From positions 1-64,000 of the forward strand of contig CAYNSR010000011.1 in assembly GCA_964400125.1 (NCBI GenBank): a stretch of 64,000 nt of DNA, in the 5' to 3' direction. The notes under the pieces are model-generated. The model worked only from the letters and a program-made list of their open reading frames with translations. It was not told the DNA's origin and did no database searches. Of the stretch, positions 16,243-24,830 are shown one piece after another; the first letter of the stretch is position 1, and every line of letters begins with the position of its first letter. The translations under genes were made by a program, and so were the position numbers. The DNA comes from Micavibrio sp964400125 (GTDB taxonomy: Bacteria > Pseudomonadota > Alphaproteobacteria > Micavibrionales > Micavibrionaceae).

Positions 16243-17643
16243 ATGTCCGAACATGCGTTTGATGTTGTGGTGATTGGCGGCGGTCCCGGCGGGTATGTGG
16301 CGGCGATTCGCGCGGCGCAACTGGGGATGAAGACGGCTGTGGTGGAGGCGTCTCATCTGGGCGGGATCTGCCTGAACTGGGGCTGCATCCCGACCAAGGC
16401 GCTTTTGCGTTCAGCAGAGGTCTATCACCTGATGCAGCACGCAAATGATTTTGGCCTTTCCGCCAGTGGGATATCGTTTGATCTTAAAAAAGTAGTTGAA
16501 CGTTCCCGTGCCGTGTCAAAGCAGCTTTCGGGCGGCATCGGGCATTTACTGAAAAAGAACAAGGTTGCCGTCTTTGACGGCTGGGGCAAGCTGGCGGGCA
16601 AGGGCAAGGTGTCAGTTGAAAAGGACAAAAAGGTCACGGATACGCTGAGCGCCAAATACATCATCATCGCCACAGGTGCGCGGGCGCGGGTTCTGCCCGG
16701 GCTGGAGCCGGACGGCAAGCTGATCTGGACCTATCGAGAGGCGCTGGTCCCCGATGTGATGCCGAAATCGTTGCTGGTGGTGGGGTCCGGTGCTATCGGG
16801 ATCGAATTCGCCAGTTTCTTTCATACCCTTGGCGCTGACGTCACTGTGGCCGAAGTCATGGACCGGGTCATGCCGGTGGAAGACGAGGAAATTTCCACGC
16901 TGGCCCGAAAATCCTTTGAAAAGCAGGGCATGAAGATCATGACCGGGGTCAAGGTGACAAAGCTGGAGAAGGGCGCGAACAGCGTGACCGCCCATATCGA
17001 GGTCGCCGGAAAAATAGAAAAACTGACGGTTGATCGCGTGATTATGGCGGTCGGCATTGTAGCCAATACCGAAAATATCGGGCTGGAGGGCACCGGGGTC
17101 AAAATTGAAAAAGGCCAGATCGTCACCGATGAATATCTGCGCACGGGCGAACCGGGCGTTTACGCCATCGGCGATGTCGCCGGGGCCCCGTGGCTGGCGC
17201 ACAAGGCGTCGCATGAAGGGGTAATCTGCATAGAAAAAATCGCCGGGGTAAAGGACGTTCACCCGATGAAGCGCGAAAACATCCCCGGTTGCACCTATTG
17301 TCACCCGCAAGTGGCTTCCGTTGGTTTGACCGAGGCCAAAGCAAAAGCCGCCGGATATGACGTCAAAGTGGGCCGCTTCCCCTTTATCGGCAACGGCAAG
17401 GCCATCGCCCTGGGCGAGCCCGAAGGTCTGGTCAAAACCGTTTTTGACGCCAAAACCGGGGAACTTTTGGGCGCGCATATGATTGGCGCGGAAGTTACCG
17501 AGCTGATTCAGGGCTTTGTCGTCGGTAAAACCATGGAAGCGACCGAACTCGATTTCATGCACACCATCTTCGCCCACCCGACCCTGTCGGAGATGATGCA
17601 TGAGAGTGTGTTATCGGCTTATGGGAAGGCTATACATTTCTAG
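16243..17643 (+). CDS. lpd: Dihydrolipoamide dehydrogenase, E3 of the pyruvate dehydrogenase complex
   Basis: This subunit reoxidises the dihydrolipoyl group with NAD+. The 466-residue flavoprotein has an FAD Rossmann motif (VVIGGGPGGYVAAI), the redox disulfide in GGICLNWGCIPTKALL, an NAD-binding motif (VVGSGAIGIEFASFF) and the C-terminal His-Glu pair in FAHPTLSEMMHE. Its stop TAG lies in a CTAG that also supplies the stop of the opposite-strand gene. A diverged copy of its last 32 codons is found at 18172-18267. Confidence 0.96.
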   Translation: MSEHAFDVVVIGGGPGGYVAAIRAAQLGMKTAVVEASHLGGICLNWGCIPTKALLRSAEVYHLMQHANDFGLSASGISFDLKKVVERSRAVSKQLSGGIGHLLKKNKVAVFDGWGKLAGKGKVSVEKDKKVTDTLSAKYIIIATGARARVLPGLEPDGKLIWTYREALVPDVMPKSLLVVGSGAIGIEFASFFHTLGADVTVAEVMDRVMPVEDEEISTLARKSFEKQGMKIMTGVKVTKLEKGANSVTAHIEVAGKIEKLTVDRVIMAVGIVANTENIGLEGTGVKIEKGQIVTDEYLRTGEPGVYAIGDVAGAPWLAHKASHEGVICIEKIAGVKDVHPMKRENIPGCTYCHPQVASVGLTEAKAKAAGYDVKVGRFPFIGNGKAIALGEPEGLVKTVFDAKTGELLGAHMIGAEVTELIQGFVVGKTMEATELDFMHTIFAHPTLSEMMHESVLSAYGKAIHF

Positions 17644-17978
17644 CGGGGTTTTGGAATTGTCACAGCAACCTGATAACCTTTTTCGGATAATTTTCCACGT
17701 ACTTTTTCGAACATTTCCTGATCCGCAAAGGCATAGTACGAGAATTTTTCCTTCAGGCCGATTGTGCCCAACTGGAAACGCAAATTTCTTGACTGGGCCC
17801 CTGTCCCCGGCAAGGCGCAAGCTGTGGGTATGCTTTCGATAATAGGATTGACTGCGTCCTCATAGACATTGTTCATCCAATATTCATCGTTGGCCTTTTC
17901 TCCCTCAACAAGGATGATAAACGGCATGCCTGTGTCTTGGGCGATTTTAATTGCGGTTTTATCTGCTTCTTCCGACAT
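17640..17978 (-). CDS. Hypothetical small acidic protein
   Basis: The 112-residue protein starts at MSEEADKTAIKIAQDTGMPF with a GGAGAG-like ribosome site upstream. It has no signal peptide or membrane segment. There are two aromatic patches (EYWMNNVYED and KFSYYAFADQEMFEKV). I recognise no family. Its stop codon shares the CTAG palindrome with the lpd stop, so the two genes converge with a three-base overlap. Confidence 0.5.
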   Translation of the reverse strand: MSEEADKTAIKIAQDTGMPFIILVEGEKANDEYWMNNVYEDAVNPIIESIPTACALPGTGAQSRNLRFQLGTIGLKEKFSYYAFADQEMFEKVRGKLSEKGYQVAVTIPKPR

Positions 17979-18122
17979 TGTTTGCTCTCCTGCTATGCGC
18001 TTAGCAAACCCTATTCTGTATTCCCATATTGCGTCAATAAAAATCTAGTGAACGAAGTGTTCAGATGCCCCGGTTTGGGAAAAGACCGGATGGAGAAGGT
18101 TTTTTGGAAACCTGTTTCTAAG

Positions 18123-18174
18123 AGCTCGGACCGCCCGATCGGCAAAAAGCCGGACTGGATATGTGTCCGCGCTT
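18123..18174 (+). pseudogene. lipA 5' fragment
   Basis: Read in frame, this piece gives SDRPIGKKPDWICVRA and then stops. It matches the start of the intact LipA at 20914 (PDRPMGKKPEWIRVRA) at 13 of 16 positions. Nothing LipA-like follows. It runs directly into an lpd 3' fragment. The 140 bases before it have no clear coding content. Confidence 0.75.
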
Positions 18175-18267
18175 GATTTCATGCATACCATCTTTGCGCA
18201 CCCGACTTTAAGCGAGATGATGCACGAAAGCGTGCTGTCGGCGTATGGCCGGACAATTCATTTCTAG
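18172..18267 (+). pseudogene. lpd 3' fragment, diverged copy
   Basis: The fragment covers the last 31 codons and stop of a lipoamide dehydrogenase (LDFMHTIFAHPTLSEMMHE to GRTIHF). Compared with the intact lpd end at 17548-17643, 22 of 96 bases differ but only two residues change (Lys to Arg, Ala to Thr). That synonymous pattern means the copy diverged while still part of a working gene. Confidence 0.85.
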
Positions 18268-19286
18268 CGGTGTGGTGAAAATTCCTGAATAAATTGTTTC
18301 ATGCGCTCGTTTTCCGGATCATTTTTCTGAATCATCGCCTGATGGGCATCAGATGGAGTTGTCGATGTATGTTTGAACGAGTCATCAGCGAGGACACGAA
18401 CGGCACCGTGAAAATCGGCACCAAGCTCCAAAATCCTCTTTGCGATAGGTCCATTCAAATGAGTAATTGCCTGATATAAAGCTAGCGGAGTAGGCCGGGC
18501 ACCTTGGGTAATCAGTGCGTCAACGTCTTCGGGGGTTTCTCCATATTTTGCGATCGTATTTTCCAAAAATCGTGTAGCAACATCTGCCGGGGGTTCATAT
18601 TTGTAGCGGCCATGCTGTTGGACCTGCTCTATAGCTTCTTCAGCAGAAGTCGCTCTCCAAGGCACAATAGACAGGGTATAAGCAGGGGTGCCTTCGGCTT
18701 CAGAGACTATTCTGTCTCTTTCATCTTCGTATCTTGGCAATTCCCATTCATTTAGCTGGAGTGCCTTGAGAGGCCCGTTTTCATTGAGCTGGTATACCAA
18801 GAATCCGTAAACGGGAGGATTTTCCTCGGGATTTAAATAAATTCTCTGACGTGCTGCACTGCGGCCAAGAATAGTCTCCAGATATTCCCCACTGGAAGAG
18901 TAATATATTCCAGTATCCGCGGGAAATGTTGTCATGCCGATATGTATATTTGCTGCTTTTCCTGCATCGGCAAGAACATCATCAGGATGATATTTCATTT
19001 GAATGGCCTCAATTTCGCGCTCCACAATCAACGCTTCCAAAGTCTTACGGAAGGTTTCAAGTTCCTCGTCTGAATAGGTGTTTTCGTTGCGGGCGGCAGA
19101 TGATACGGCGTTTGATGCCTGCATCAACTCAATTTCGAATTGGTGTTCTGAAATGCGATGCTTGCCGGAAACCCATCTTTCTACCAAGTTGTTGGCAGCG
19201 CCTTTTTTCAGCAGAGAGGTCCAGAATTCCGCCATTTTTTCTGCGGCCTTTTGGAATGAATCTTTTTGGTCAGAAATGCTGTCCAT
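18264..19286 (-). CDS. Hypothetical protein with C-terminal ankyrin-like repeats
   Basis: The protein has 340 residues. The N-terminal region is helical and charged. The middle has a beta-rich segment (GFLVYQLNENGPLKALQL). The C-terminal quarter looks like two degenerate ankyrin units (DVDALITQGARPTPLALYQAI and AKRILELGADFHGAVRVL). There is no signal peptide. The stop overlaps the CTAG at the end of the lpd fragment, just as the gene at 17640 shares the intact lpd stop. Function is unknown. Confidence 0.55.
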   Translation of the reverse strand: MDSISDQKDSFQKAAEKMAEFWTSLLKKGAANNLVERWVSGKHRISEHQFEIELMQASNAVSSAARNENTYSDEELETFRKTLEALIVEREIEAIQMKYHPDDVLADAGKAANIHIGMTTFPADTGIYYSSSGEYLETILGRSAARQRIYLNPEENPPVYGFLVYQLNENGPLKALQLNEWELPRYEDERDRIVSEAEGTPAYTLSIVPWRATSAEEAIEQVQQHGRYKYEPPADVATRFLENTIAKYGETPEDVDALITQGARPTPLALYQAITHLNGPIAKRILELGADFHGAVRVLADDSFKHTSTTPSDAHQAMIQKNDPENERMKQFIQEFSPHR

Positions 19287-19381
19287 AATATTAATGGCCT
19301 CCTCTGTAAACTTGCGTACTTATATACCGGACTGTAACATAATTATGTAATCATAAATAGTTTTTTGTGTCCGGTCAAACG

Positions 19382-19490
19382 AGGCCTGTTGCAAAAGTGG
19401 GCAAGAGAAGATCGGGGAACGATAACCCATTGAAAAAACACCATGCGTTACAGAATGGGTTCATCTTTTACCGACTTTTGCAACAGGCCT
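19382..19490. mobile_element. MITE-like element with insertion-sequence-type ends
   Basis: A 109 bp unit has 20 bp terminal inverted repeats (19382-19401 and 19471-19490) that match at 19 of 20; weaker pairing continues inward. The outer word AGGCCTGTTGCAAAAGT resembles the CTGTTGCAAA ends of some IS5- and IS6-type elements; this comparison is from memory. An inner inverted pair AACCCATT/AATGGGTT lies near the middle. There is no ORF. The right end runs into the stop codon of the nicotinamidase-like gene. Confidence 0.7.
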
Positions 19491-20205
19491 ACTGCACTTT
19501 TGGCCGGAGGGAGAAGGGCTGTTTTATTAGGGTTTGCGGCAGTTCGGCTGAATGTATTACTTTAACACCTGCTTGGTGGAACATTCCCCTTATAATATCG
19601 ACGGTGGTTTTGCCATTCTCTGCCGGAATATTCAGTGATTTTGTAGCATCGGACAGGAAATATGTATCAAATCCTTCCATTTGCCCGTCATAGGCTGTCA
19701 GCCCTGCGCAAAAATCTTCCAGCAAACCGCAAACGACGATTTTTTTAATCCCCATTTCTTTTAATGTCTGTGTCAGGGTTTTTCCATCGGGATAGGTAAT
19801 GATCGTTCTGCGGTCATCCATGTAAAATGCAGAATAGGCGTGAATGGCGGGATCAGTCCCTTTCACAACAACGCGATGCCCATTTTTTACATTCAGGTCT
19901 TTATGAAACTCAGTTCCCTTGGTCCCTTTAACGCAGTGATCGGGCCATAAATATTGTCCACCAAAATCGGTGTGGATGGTATCAAGCGGTTTTTTACCCG
20001 GGTGCGAACGTGCGAAAAAAGCATGATCGGGGTCGTGTTCTTCCTTGGTCCAGATGACCTGATTGAAGTGGCCCGCGACGTCATTGATGATGGGGATGAT
20101 CTCATCACCTCCGGGGGCCATCAGCGCGCCGTCAGGCGGAAGAAAATCATATGTCATATCTACGATGATTAAAGCTGTGTCATCATCTGCCATCCAGGCT
20201 GCCAT
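19489..20205 (-). CDS. Nicotinamidase/isochorismatase family hydrolase (PncA-like)
   Basis: The 238-residue protein has the cysteine-hydrolase triad: Asp16 (ALIIVDMTYDFLP), a Lys in WPDHCVKGTKGTEF and the nucleophile in VCGLLEDFCAGLTA. The metal-site pattern D-x-H is present in HDPDHAFF. The length and WPDHC motif fit PncA, which converts nicotinamide to nicotinate for NAD salvage. The last residues are encoded next to the MITE-like element, so the original C-terminus may be slightly altered. Confidence 0.82.
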   Translation of the reverse strand: MAAWMADDDTALIIVDMTYDFLPPDGALMAPGGDEIIPIINDVAGHFNQVIWTKEEHDPDHAFFARSHPGKKPLDTIHTDFGGQYLWPDHCVKGTKGTEFHKDLNVKNGHRVVVKGTDPAIHAYSAFYMDDRRTIITYPDGKTLTQTLKEMGIKKIVVCGLLEDFCAGLTAYDGQMEGFDTYFLSDATKSLNIPAENGKTTVDIIRGMFHQAGVKVIHSAELPQTLIKQPFSLRPKVQ

Positions 20206-20386
20206 CTTTCGCTCCGTTTTTATGCAAGATAAAGATTTACAATCAACATATTGATTATGAAGTGATATTCAATAGACTTTTGGATGCAGTGTCACGGGGG
20301 CGCTTTTCCAATGAATCTAGCGGAAATATGCCACGTTACCGTCAAATCGCATTGGCGTACAAAATCTCTTCTGATAAAGTGGGCGC

Positions 20387-20917
20387 ATGCTTTATTTCAT
20401 CCGCCATGGCCAGACCGACGCCAATCTCAACCGCATCAATGCGGGCGGGGAGTCGGATATTCCGCTGAATGCCACCGGTATGGCGCAAGCGCGGGCCTTT
20501 TCCGTGGCCAATCAGGCCCTGATCGAAGGCATTGATGCCGTGTTCGTCAGCCCGATGATCCGCGCCCGCCAGACTGCGGAGCTGATTTTAGGAAAACACG
20601 ACAAGCCCATGACAATCATTGAAAATTTGCGCGAATGGCTGCTGGGCGAATGGTCCAGCCTGCCCTATGAGGAAACGCAGGATCTCTTTACCGGGAACCG
20701 CCAGCCCCCCGGCGGTGAAACGCGGGAACAGTTTCATGCGCGATCCATTTGCGCCTTGCAGGATGCATCGGGGCGTCATCCGGGGCGCGTTCTGGTCGTC
20801 GCCCATGGCGGAATCTGGCATAGTTATGCCAGCCGCATTGCGCACCCCGTTATCCATATCGATAATTGCGGGTCGGAAGAAATATGCCGCAAGACATTGG
20901 GGGGCATTTCCGTATGA
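20387..20917 (+). CDS. Histidine phosphatase family protein (phosphoglycerate mutase-like)
   Basis: The 176-residue protein has the catalytic RHG motif at its N-terminus (MLYFIRHGQTDANLNR), an SPMIRARQTAEL helix and the second catalytic His in VLVVAHGGIWHSY. Substrates of such small members vary and cannot be assigned. Its stop overlaps the lipA start (ATGA), so the two are probably translationally coupled. Confidence 0.85.
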   Translation: MLYFIRHGQTDANLNRINAGGESDIPLNATGMAQARAFSVANQALIEGIDAVFVSPMIRARQTAELILGKHDKPMTIIENLREWLLGEWSSLPYEETQDLFTGNRQPPGGETREQFHARSICALQDASGRHPGRVLVVAHGGIWHSYASRIAHPVIHIDNCGSEEICRKTLGGISV

Positions 20918-21891
20918 CCTACGATCCTGATCTTCTCGACAAGGCCAAGCGCCACCCTGAAAAGCAGAAAAACCCCGACCGCCCGATGGGCAAAAAGCCG
21001 GAGTGGATTCGCGTCCGCGCGCCGCAGGGCAAAGCGTTCAGGGAAACGCTCGAAACCGTGCGCGGCCTCAAGCTCACCACCGTGTGCGAGGAAGCCGGTT
21101 GCCCCAATATCGGCGAATGCTGGGAAAAGAAACATTCGACCTTTATGATTATGGGGGAAATCTGCACCCGCGCCTGTTCCTTTTGCAACGTCGCCACCGG
21201 CAAGCCGGGGGAACTGGACAAGATGGAGCCTTTGCGCGTGGGTGTGGCCGTCGAGCAGATGGGCCTGAAACATGTCGTTGTGACATCTGTTGATCGCGAC
21301 GATCTGGAAGACAGCGGGGCGGAGCATTTCGTCAAGACGATCAGTGCGATCCGGTTCAAATCGCCGCAGACCACGATTGAGATCCTGCCCGGTGATTTTC
21401 GCGGGAATATGAAGGCGATAGATGCCGTTATTCAGGCAAAACCTGATGTCTTTAACCACAATCTTGAAACCGTTCCGCGTCTTTACCCGACGATCAGGCC
21501 GGGGGCGCGATATTTCCGGTCCCTGCGCCTTTTGCAACGGGTCAAGGATGTCGACCCGTCGATTTTTACCAAATCCGGCATGATGGTGGGCCTTGGCGAA
21601 ACGAAGGAAGAAGTGGGGCAGGTGATGGACGATCTGCGGGCCGCCGATGTTGATTTCCTGACCATCGGCCAGTATTTGCAACCCACGCCCAAACATGCCC
21701 CCGTCATGCATTTCTGGACGCCGGAGGAGTTTGAAGGGCTGGAACGCATGGCCCGGGCCAAGGGATTTTTGATGGTATCTGCCACGCCGCTGACCCGGTC
21801 CAGTTATCACGCGGGCGATGATTTCGAACGGCTGCGGGCGGCAAGGCTGGCGAAGCTGGATTCTGTTTCAGCGGAAAGCTGTCATGGTTGA
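20914..21891 (+). CDS. lipA: Lipoyl synthase
   Basis: This radical SAM enzyme inserts two sulfurs into protein-bound octanoate, making the lipoyl groups used by PdhB and PdhC. It has 325 residues from ATG 20914; upstream in-frame codons belong to the phosphatase gene. The auxiliary cluster cysteines are in VCEEAGCPNIGEC, and the radical SAM motif CxxxCxxC is in CTRACSFC. The C-terminal Arg-Ser-Ser-Tyr (TRSSYHAG), which binds the auxiliary cluster, is present. Confidence 0.97.
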   Translation: MTYDPDLLDKAKRHPEKQKNPDRPMGKKPEWIRVRAPQGKAFRETLETVRGLKLTTVCEEAGCPNIGECWEKKHSTFMIMGEICTRACSFCNVATGKPGELDKMEPLRVGVAVEQMGLKHVVVTSVDRDDLEDSGAEHFVKTISAIRFKSPQTTIEILPGDFRGNMKAIDAVIQAKPDVFNHNLETVPRLYPTIRPGARYFRSLRLLQRVKDVDPSIFTKSGMMVGLGETKEEVGQVMDDLRAADVDFLTIGQYLQPTPKHAPVMHFWTPEEFEGLERMARAKGFLMVSATPLTRSSYHAGDDFERLRAARLAKLDSVSAESCHG

Positions 21892-22558
21892 CGCGCCTGT
21901 TATTGCCCTTCCTCCTCAAGAGTTTTGGCTCTTACGACATGGCTATGGTGTCCATAATTTCTACAAAGATGTCCATGGACGACATCCGGCGACGCCGGAT
22001 CCTGACCTGCATGATATCGGTAGAAGGCAATCCGAGACGGTAGGGCAATATATTAAGAAAAATGGCATCCAGATCAATCACGTCATCTGTAGTCCAATGA
22101 AGCGTACACTGCAAACAGCGGTAGAATTTCTAAAAGTAATAAACTTTCAGGGGGTTGTAACTGTTGAGCCGCTCCTTTCCGAGAAGATGGAAGTGGATTG
22201 CATTGTCAATATTGGTTCACTACGGCAAACTCTGGAACTAGAATATCAAAAACGTGAGGGTATTTCCTTTGACTTTTCCAGAGTAAAAGAGGGCCCATGG
22301 TGGCCTAGTCAGCCGGAGACGAAAGCAGATGTCGAAATAAGGATACAGGCTTTTAAGGATACTTATTTTCATAGACTTAATCTGCCAGCTAAACAGACAA
22401 TTATTTGTACTCATGGCTGGTGGATTGAAGAACTGACTGGAATGAAAGAGTACCCGAATGCCGCACTTTCTCGTTTTGATTTGGTCTCAAACCAAATCAA
22501 CATCGCTTTTGTACCGGATCCGGCACCTTGGCGGAAGCATGATGATTTTCTACCTTAA
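21884..22558 (+). CDS. Histidine phosphatase family protein
   Basis: The 224-residue protein has WLLRHGYGVHNF (catalytic RHG), a conserved SPMKRTLQTAVEF helix and the second His in TIICTHGWWIEELTG. The N-H-N-like start and overall layout resemble eukaryotic-type phosphoglycerate mutase-like phosphatases. The start MVDAPVIAL overlaps the lipA end by eight bases. It is AT-richer than lipA, which suggests a separate origin, as with the other phosphatase just upstream of lipA. Confidence 0.8.
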   Translation: MVDAPVIALPPQEFWLLRHGYGVHNFYKDVHGRHPATPDPDLHDIGRRQSETVGQYIKKNGIQINHVICSPMKRTLQTAVEFLKVINFQGVVTVEPLLSEKMEVDCIVNIGSLRQTLELEYQKREGISFDFSRVKEGPWWPSQPETKADVEIRIQAFKDTYFHRLNLPAKQTIICTHGWWIEELTGMKEYPNAALSRFDLVSNQINIAFVPDPAPWRKHDDFLP

Positions 22559-22667
22559 ATCCATCAAAGGAAGATTTCATCAAAAATAATAAAATGACGT
22601 TTTAGGCTTAACGGTCTATATTCTTTGTGCCTTTCCTAGAAAAGAATTGAAAATAGCCTCGTCTTCT

Positions 22668-23111
22668 ATGCCAACCCATGCCGAACGCCGATCCTTGCCC
22701 TATACCCCGGAACAGATGTTCGATCTGGTCGCGGGGGTGGAGCGTTATCCTGAATTCCTGCCGTGGTGCATCGCCAGCCGGATTACCGGGCGGGAGGGGG
22801 ATGTCTTTTATGCCGACCTTGTGATCGGCTATAAGATGGTGCGGGAACATTTTTCGTCCCGCGTGACATGTACCCGGCCCTATGAATTGCAGGTCGATTA
22901 TATGAAGGGGCCGATGCGGCATCTGAATAATGTCTGGCGGTTTGAACGCAACCCGGACGGGTCATGCACCATTGATTTTTATGTTGATTTTGAATTCAAA
23001 AATCCCTTTTTACAGAGAGTGATAACTGCGTTCTTTCATGAGGCGGTCAAGCGCATGGTTGGTGCATTCGAAGACCGGGCGGCACAGTTATACGGAGCGC
23101 CATCGCGGTAA
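22668..23111 (+). CDS. RatA/Coq10-type START-domain protein
   Basis: The 147-residue protein is a type II ubiquinone-binding/RatA-like polyketide-cyclase fold: YTPEQMFDLVAGVERYPEFLPWC at the N-terminus and FEFKNPFLQRVITAFF at the C-terminus. In alphaproteobacteria the gene regularly follows lipA. Roles proposed for the family are ubiquinone binding (Coq10) or ribosome association (RatA). The start at MPTHAERRSLPY was chosen by family length; an ATG seven codons upstream is possible. Confidence 0.85.
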   Translation: MPTHAERRSLPYTPEQMFDLVAGVERYPEFLPWCIASRITGREGDVFYADLVIGYKMVREHFSSRVTCTRPYELQVDYMKGPMRHLNNVWRFERNPDGSCTIDFYVDFEFKNPFLQRVITAFFHEAVKRMVGAFEDRAAQLYGAPSR

Positions 23112-23229
23112 TATCCCGGATTCTTCTATGGTGTACTGCAATATTTTCTTGACAGAATGATTACCCTTCTGCTTTTATACCCCCATGCAAACGAACGCAC
23201 CCGCCATGATAATCAGCATTATTATCTGC

Positions 23230-23252
23230 GGCAGAGGCTAAGACCCTCTGCC
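23230..23252 (+). other. Leader hairpin upstream of the hypothetical gene at 23359
   Basis: A perfect 8 bp stem GGCAGAGG/CCTCTGCC (23230-23237 and 23245-23252) with a 7 nt loop lies about 105 bases before the start codon, in a 247 bp gap between ratA and this gene. There is no T-run behind it, so it is not a simple terminator. Confidence 0.4.
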
Positions 23253-23358
23253 ACCCAAGGCGGATGTGGCTTCTGTTTTTTATCCCGCGCATCCCGAATA
23301 TCTCTCAAAAAAACAGTAAAACCACCGCAAACCATGTGTTTGCCGCGCAAGGATAATC

Positions 23359-23931
23359 ATGATGCTTCCCTCTTCGGCCTTTCTGGATGACAACAACACA
23401 GACCTGCTGGAACGCCCGGTCACAGTGACGGCTCCGCACCCGGACCACCCCGTTCAAAAAACAGCCGCCCCCGCCGAAGATTTCAGGCAGGCAGCGTGTC
23501 GTTTGCCGCAGGAGGCGCGTTTTATCGTCGATCTGGTCGCCGCCCGCCCGTGGGAATCTTGCGACAGGCTGGCGGTCGAGATGGTCGTGGGGCGGAAAAC
23601 CCGCCTTCCTGCCGATGATATTCCGCTGGATGCCCTTCCCGGTGATACGGTGGAAGATAAAAAAAAGCTGCTGCGGGATGTTTACACAGCGGCCTGCCGC
23701 AGCCTCAGCGTCACATTCGAACGCAACACCCGGACCCCGTCCGGCTGGCGGGTCGAACGCCCGGATGCGGAGGGTGAGGGAAGCGATTTTGTCATGCTTC
23801 ATCACGGCATCGACCGTCTGCGTGCTCTGGCGGCGATCAATGCCGGGACCGAAGCTCGTCGAATGCTGGGGTGGGATTCCGCATTGCATGAACGCAGCTA
23901 TGAATTGCTTGCCCCTTTTTACAGACCCTGA
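23359..23931 (+). CDS. Hypothetical protein
   Basis: The protein has 190 residues, with no signal peptide or membrane helix. The C-terminal part (IDRLRALAAINAGTEARRML) looks helical; the middle is charged with an RNTRTPSGW patch. I recognise no family. A ribosome site AAGG precedes two adjacent ATGs. It overlaps the convergent glycosyltransferase by 13 bases. Upstream lie a TTGACA -35-like box (about 23152) and a leader hairpin. Confidence 0.5.
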   Translation: MMLPSSAFLDDNNTDLLERPVTVTAPHPDHPVQKTAAPAEDFRQAACRLPQEARFIVDLVAARPWESCDRLAVEMVVGRKTRLPADDIPLDALPGDTVEDKKKLLRDVYTAACRSLSVTFERNTRTPSGWRVERPDAEGEGSDFVMLHHGIDRLRALAAINAGTEARRMLGWDSALHERSYELLAPFYRP

Positions 23932-24830
23932 GCCCCGTCCAGACCGGGGTAGCGGTAACTGAGCTGGACGGTTTGTCCATCGAGGGTTTTAAAATCCGTC
24001 GTTACCGATCGGTCAAGGCGCATTTCGTCGACACCCGACAAATGCAGAATGCCGATGCGCTGGTGCGGCAGGTACGGTTCAACGAAGGCGCGTTCCGCTG
24101 TATTCCATAAGGGTTTGAATTCGCAAAGCCAGTGCGCATAGGCGGGGAGAATTTCTTTTTCATATCCCTCCAGATGGCACAGCACCCCGAGGGAAAGCTG
24201 TTCGGCGGTGAAGATACGGCCCCGTTTCAAGGTCTGTTTCACCAGCGTTTGCCACCGGGTCCAGTGGGTCGCGTCCTTGTGGAGTGCAAACGCACCAGCC
24301 AGAAGGACATGGCGGGTATGAAGTTCTTTTGCAACATCAAAACGGAACGCCTTGCGGGCATTGGAAAAATAGAAACTCCGGACCTTCCATGGCCAGTGCC
24401 CCAGCCACTTGACGCGGGTGGCTCTTGGATAGCCTCTGTCCACCTGGGCGGTGACACAGATTTTTCGCGTTTCAGCGCCTTGCAGGAAGAGTTCAATCGC
24501 GGCCCAGTCCTGTACCCATGTATCGGAATCCATCCAGAAATAGATGTCGTAACCGGGGAAATAATCCGGGATGAAGGGGCGGGCGACACAGGCCTTCAAA
24601 AATTCCCGGCCACGGATTTTCCATTTCGGCAGGGGGCAGGGCCATTGTGCATCCTTGACGATATGGCCCGCCTGACGCAGGTGATCGACCTGATCTTTGG
24701 TCATACCGGCGTTAAGGATGGCTATATCCATTCCTTCAGATTCCGGAAATCTGTGGATGGACGCAATCCATTCCAGCAGCAGGGGGTAATAATTTTTGTC
24801 TCCGCCGGAGACGAAGCAGATACGGGTCAT
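23919..24830 (-). CDS. Putative glycosyltransferase (GT-A-like, DSD motif)
   Basis: The 303-residue protein begins MTRICFVSGGDKNYYPLLLEWIASIH, a GT-A-type N-terminal strand. It has a DxD metal and sugar-nucleotide motif in YFWMDSDTWVQDW at about residue 100. The rest is rich in Trp and His, as in family 8-like or related transferases. The acceptor is unknown. The ATG overlaps the pncC stop (ATGA), so it is translated with pncC; a start six codons upstream is less likely. Confidence 0.65.
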   Translation of the reverse strand: MTRICFVSGGDKNYYPLLLEWIASIHRFPESEGMDIAILNAGMTKDQVDHLRQAGHIVKDAQWPCPLPKWKIRGREFLKACVARPFIPDYFPGYDIYFWMDSDTWVQDWAAIELFLQGAETRKICVTAQVDRGYPRATRVKWLGHWPWKVRSFYFSNARKAFRFDVAKELHTRHVLLAGAFALHKDATHWTRWQTLVKQTLKRGRIFTAEQLSLGVLCHLEGYEKEILPAYAHWLCEFKPLWNTAERAFVEPYLPHQRIGILHLSGVDEMRLDRSVTTDFKTLDGQTVQLSYRYPGLDGAQGL

